Assembly: GCA_039980455.1 (NCBI GenBank)
Contig: JBDXCG010000003.1
Coordinates: 1,736,001-1,800,000, forward strand
Length of the DNA stretch: 64,000 nt
Direction of reading: 5' to 3'
Source: CALINF01 sp039980455
GTDB taxonomy: Bacteria; Pseudomonadota; Gammaproteobacteria; Pseudomonadales; Halieaceae
In this document: piece by piece, positions 62,821 to 64,000 of the stretch
Position numbering within the stretch: the stretch's first letter is position 1
Layout: every line of letters starts with the position of its first letter
The notes under the pieces: model-generated
Told to the model about the DNA's origin: nothing
The model's input: the letters and a program-made list of their open reading frames with translations, nothing else
The model's database searches: none
Program-made: the position numbers and the translations under genes

Positions 62821-63153
62821 TCAGGTATTGTCTTTCACCTCAGCGGTTGGTCCGTTCTTTTTGACAGACTCGATACCGTTTTCCATACCAGCATTACCGG
62901 AGTACATCTCACTCTTGCCGATAGATTGACCGTTGCCGGCCTTCAGCGAAAAGAATGGCTCGCCTTTCTTGGATTCCTTGCGCTCATAGCGGTTGTCATC
63001 GCCGGCGTTTTTTCTCACCGACTCTATACCATTCTCGGCGGCACCTTTACTCTCATACAGCTCGCTGGTCAGGATGATCTGTCCATTTCCTGCCTTGAGA
63101 TTGAACATGAACTTACCGCTGGGGGTTACTTTAAGATCAAAACTTGCTGCCAT
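62821..63153 (-). CDS. YegP-like DUF1508 tandem-repeat protein
   Basis: A 110-residue protein with two copies of the FNLKAGNGQIILTSELYES-like repeat, the DUF1508/YegP pattern, each about 50 residues, with a shared AxxNGIESVxKN end. YegP-like proteins are small, beta-rich and of unknown function. The terminal GGAGAAAGC site precedes the start. Confidence 0.88.
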   Translation of the reverse strand: MAASFDLKVTPSGKFMFNLKAGNGQIILTSELYESKGAAENGIESVRKNAGDDNRYERKESKKGEPFFSLKAGNGQSIGKSEMYSGNAGMENGIESVKKNGPTAEVKDNT

Positions 63154-63356
63154 AGCGCTTTCTCCTGTCGATTAATTGGTTAGGTTGCGCCCCAGAGTAT
63201 AGACGGGAATAAGTGATGGCGTTGGTTGGCCGAGTAACGGAGTCAGGAATAGAGTTCGTATTTTTTGGTTTCTACCGACAAGCTGCTTTGACACTATTGC
63301 ACCACCGTTAAATTTCCACTAGCGTAACCGCAAAACACACTCTATCGGACTCTATT

Positions 63357-63773
63357 ATGGCCAAAGGATTCACCGTCGGCAGTTTCTTCGCTCGCTGGCT
63401 GTTTGCCGCAGTACTGGTGTTTGGCACCTATAACCCTACTGATTATTCCTATATCGACTGGATTCTGGCAGAAAGCACCGCCTTTGAGCCTATCGTGGCC
63501 ATTGTAGGCATCGTCTTGCTCATAGGCTGGATTGTATTTTTGCGCGCCACTTTTATGTCGATGGGATGGCTAGGTATCAGCCTGGGGGCAGCTCTATTTG
63601 GTTGCATAATATGGTTGTTTGTAGACCTTGGCTGGCTGAGTCTCGACGCTACGGGCGCGATAAGCTGGATAGTCCTGATTATTTTGTCACTTATTCTGGC
63701 AACCGGCATGTCGTGGTCGCATATCCGCAGACGCATGAGCGGCCAGTTCGACGTAGACGAGGTTGACGACTAG
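63357..63773 (+). CDS. DUF6524-like membrane protein
   Basis: A 138-residue protein with four membrane helices and an acidic cytoplasmic tail. RWLFAAVLVFGTYNPTDYSY and SWSHIRRRMSGQFDVDEVD match the DUF6524 pattern as I recall it. The function is unknown. It lies 203 bases from the divergent YegP-like gene; I see no clear promoter to assign. Confidence 0.72.
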   Translation: MAKGFTVGSFFARWLFAAVLVFGTYNPTDYSYIDWILAESTAFEPIVAIVGIVLLIGWIVFLRATFMSMGWLGISLGAALFGCIIWLFVDLGWLSLDATGAISWIVLIILSLILATGMSWSHIRRRMSGQFDVDEVDD

Positions 63774-63800
63774 GGGTTGAAAGTGAAAACACCCGCGCAA

Positions 63801-63826
63801 TAAAAAGCCGCCCAAAGGGGCGGCTC
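63801..63826 (-). terminator. Rho-independent terminator for the right-edge gene
   Basis: AGCCGCCC (63806-63813) and GGGCGGCT (63818-63825) pair around a 4-base loop. Read leftward, TTTTTATT follows, so it ends the leftward gene that reaches the right edge. The rightward side has only A-rich sequence, giving little termination for the DUF6524-like gene. Confidence 0.85.
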
Positions 63827-63891
63827 AAAAATGTGCAACCTGACTAAATATCACTATGGACCAAAACAGTACTAACCAAGGAATGTAACGG

Positions 63892-64000
63892 TTAGTTGTT
63901 CAGGGATACTTTGTCAGCCGTGTTATAAGATGAATTGGTAATCGCAACACCTTCTGAATCCAGCAGTGTGACGCTACCTTCTTTGTCTACCCAACACTTG
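63892..64000 (-). CDS. C-terminal fragment of a gene cut by the window edge
   Basis: Thirty-five codons are open from the right edge to a TAA at 63892-63894, ending DKVSLNN. The visible part has VTLLDSEGVAITN, which is compatible with a small structural or secreted protein; no family can be read. The terminator at 63806-63825 follows it, which supports a real gene. Confidence 0.6.
   Translation of the reverse strand, partial: KCWVDKEGSVTLLDSEGVAITNSSYNTADKVSLNN

Overview
The window is chromosomal DNA from a Gram-negative, probably marine, gammaproteobacterium. Three things point there: a DUF1302/DUF1329 gene pair, tripartite efflux systems with outer-membrane lipoprotein channels, and many small-molecule oxidation genes (enoyl-CoA hydratases, Rieske oxygenase, two isopenicillin-N-synthase-like oxygenases, glutathione-S-transferase-like proteins). 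Halieaceae/Cellvibrionales relatives are plausible, but that is inference. I recognise no rRNA, tRNA, insertion sequence, CRISPR array or prophage. Both window edges cut genes.

The most striking content is three genes interrupted by an in-frame TGA exactly where a redox cysteine is expected. They are a peroxiredoxin-like protein (31082-31546, motif GHW-U-PYC), a thioredoxin-like protein (50672-51841, motif SSW-U-GC) and a UGSC-family protein (50139-50675, motif GH-U-GSC). Each TGA is followed by a stem-loop whose apex lies 16-20 nt downstream with a G in its first two bases, as expected for a bacterial SECIS element. I therefore call all three selenoproteins. Two of them form an overlapping three-gene operon with a cysteine-rich protein of unknown function (49091-50146). 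No selA, selB, selC or selD gene is in the window.

Layout. 1-4.8 kb: DUF1302, DUF1329, DUF3302 and HlyD-like genes. 5-8.8 kb: cupin, STAS-like protein, lipoprotein, enoyl-CoA hydratase, VOC protein and a heme-reductase-like membrane protein. 8.8-15 kb: a 2041-residue secreted protein with fifteen DUF11 repeats and an IPTL-like C-terminal sorting signal. 15-17 kb: DUF4345 protein and FMN-binding glutamate-synthase-like protein. 17.4-28.6 kb: an efflux island with a FUSC/DUF1656/HlyD/outer-membrane-factor system, an RND adaptor-permease pair and an outer-membrane MetA-type protein. 28.6-31 kb: glutamate decarboxylase and a membrane protein. 31-36 kb: Prx-like selenoprotein, YebC-family regulator, VOC protein, a sulfatase-YHYH fusion lipoprotein and enoyl-CoA hydratase. 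36-49 kb: amidohydrolase, GST-like protein, 2OG oxygenase, kinase-like ATPase, PPOX and hotdog proteins, an arylsulfatase/DUF3313 operon, an FAH-type hydratase, an M28 peptidase and a DUF418 protein.

49-52.7 kb: the selenoprotein operon, then a perfect Fur-box palindrome in front of two small unknown genes. 53-56.6 kb: a TIR-TPR membrane protein and two unknown proteins, one of them secreted. 56.6-64 kb: Rieske oxygenase, TetR regulator divergent from a GST, aminoglycoside-phosphotransferase-like kinase, flavin reductase, a second 2OG oxygenase, a YegP-like protein, a DUF6524-like protein and a truncated gene at the right edge.
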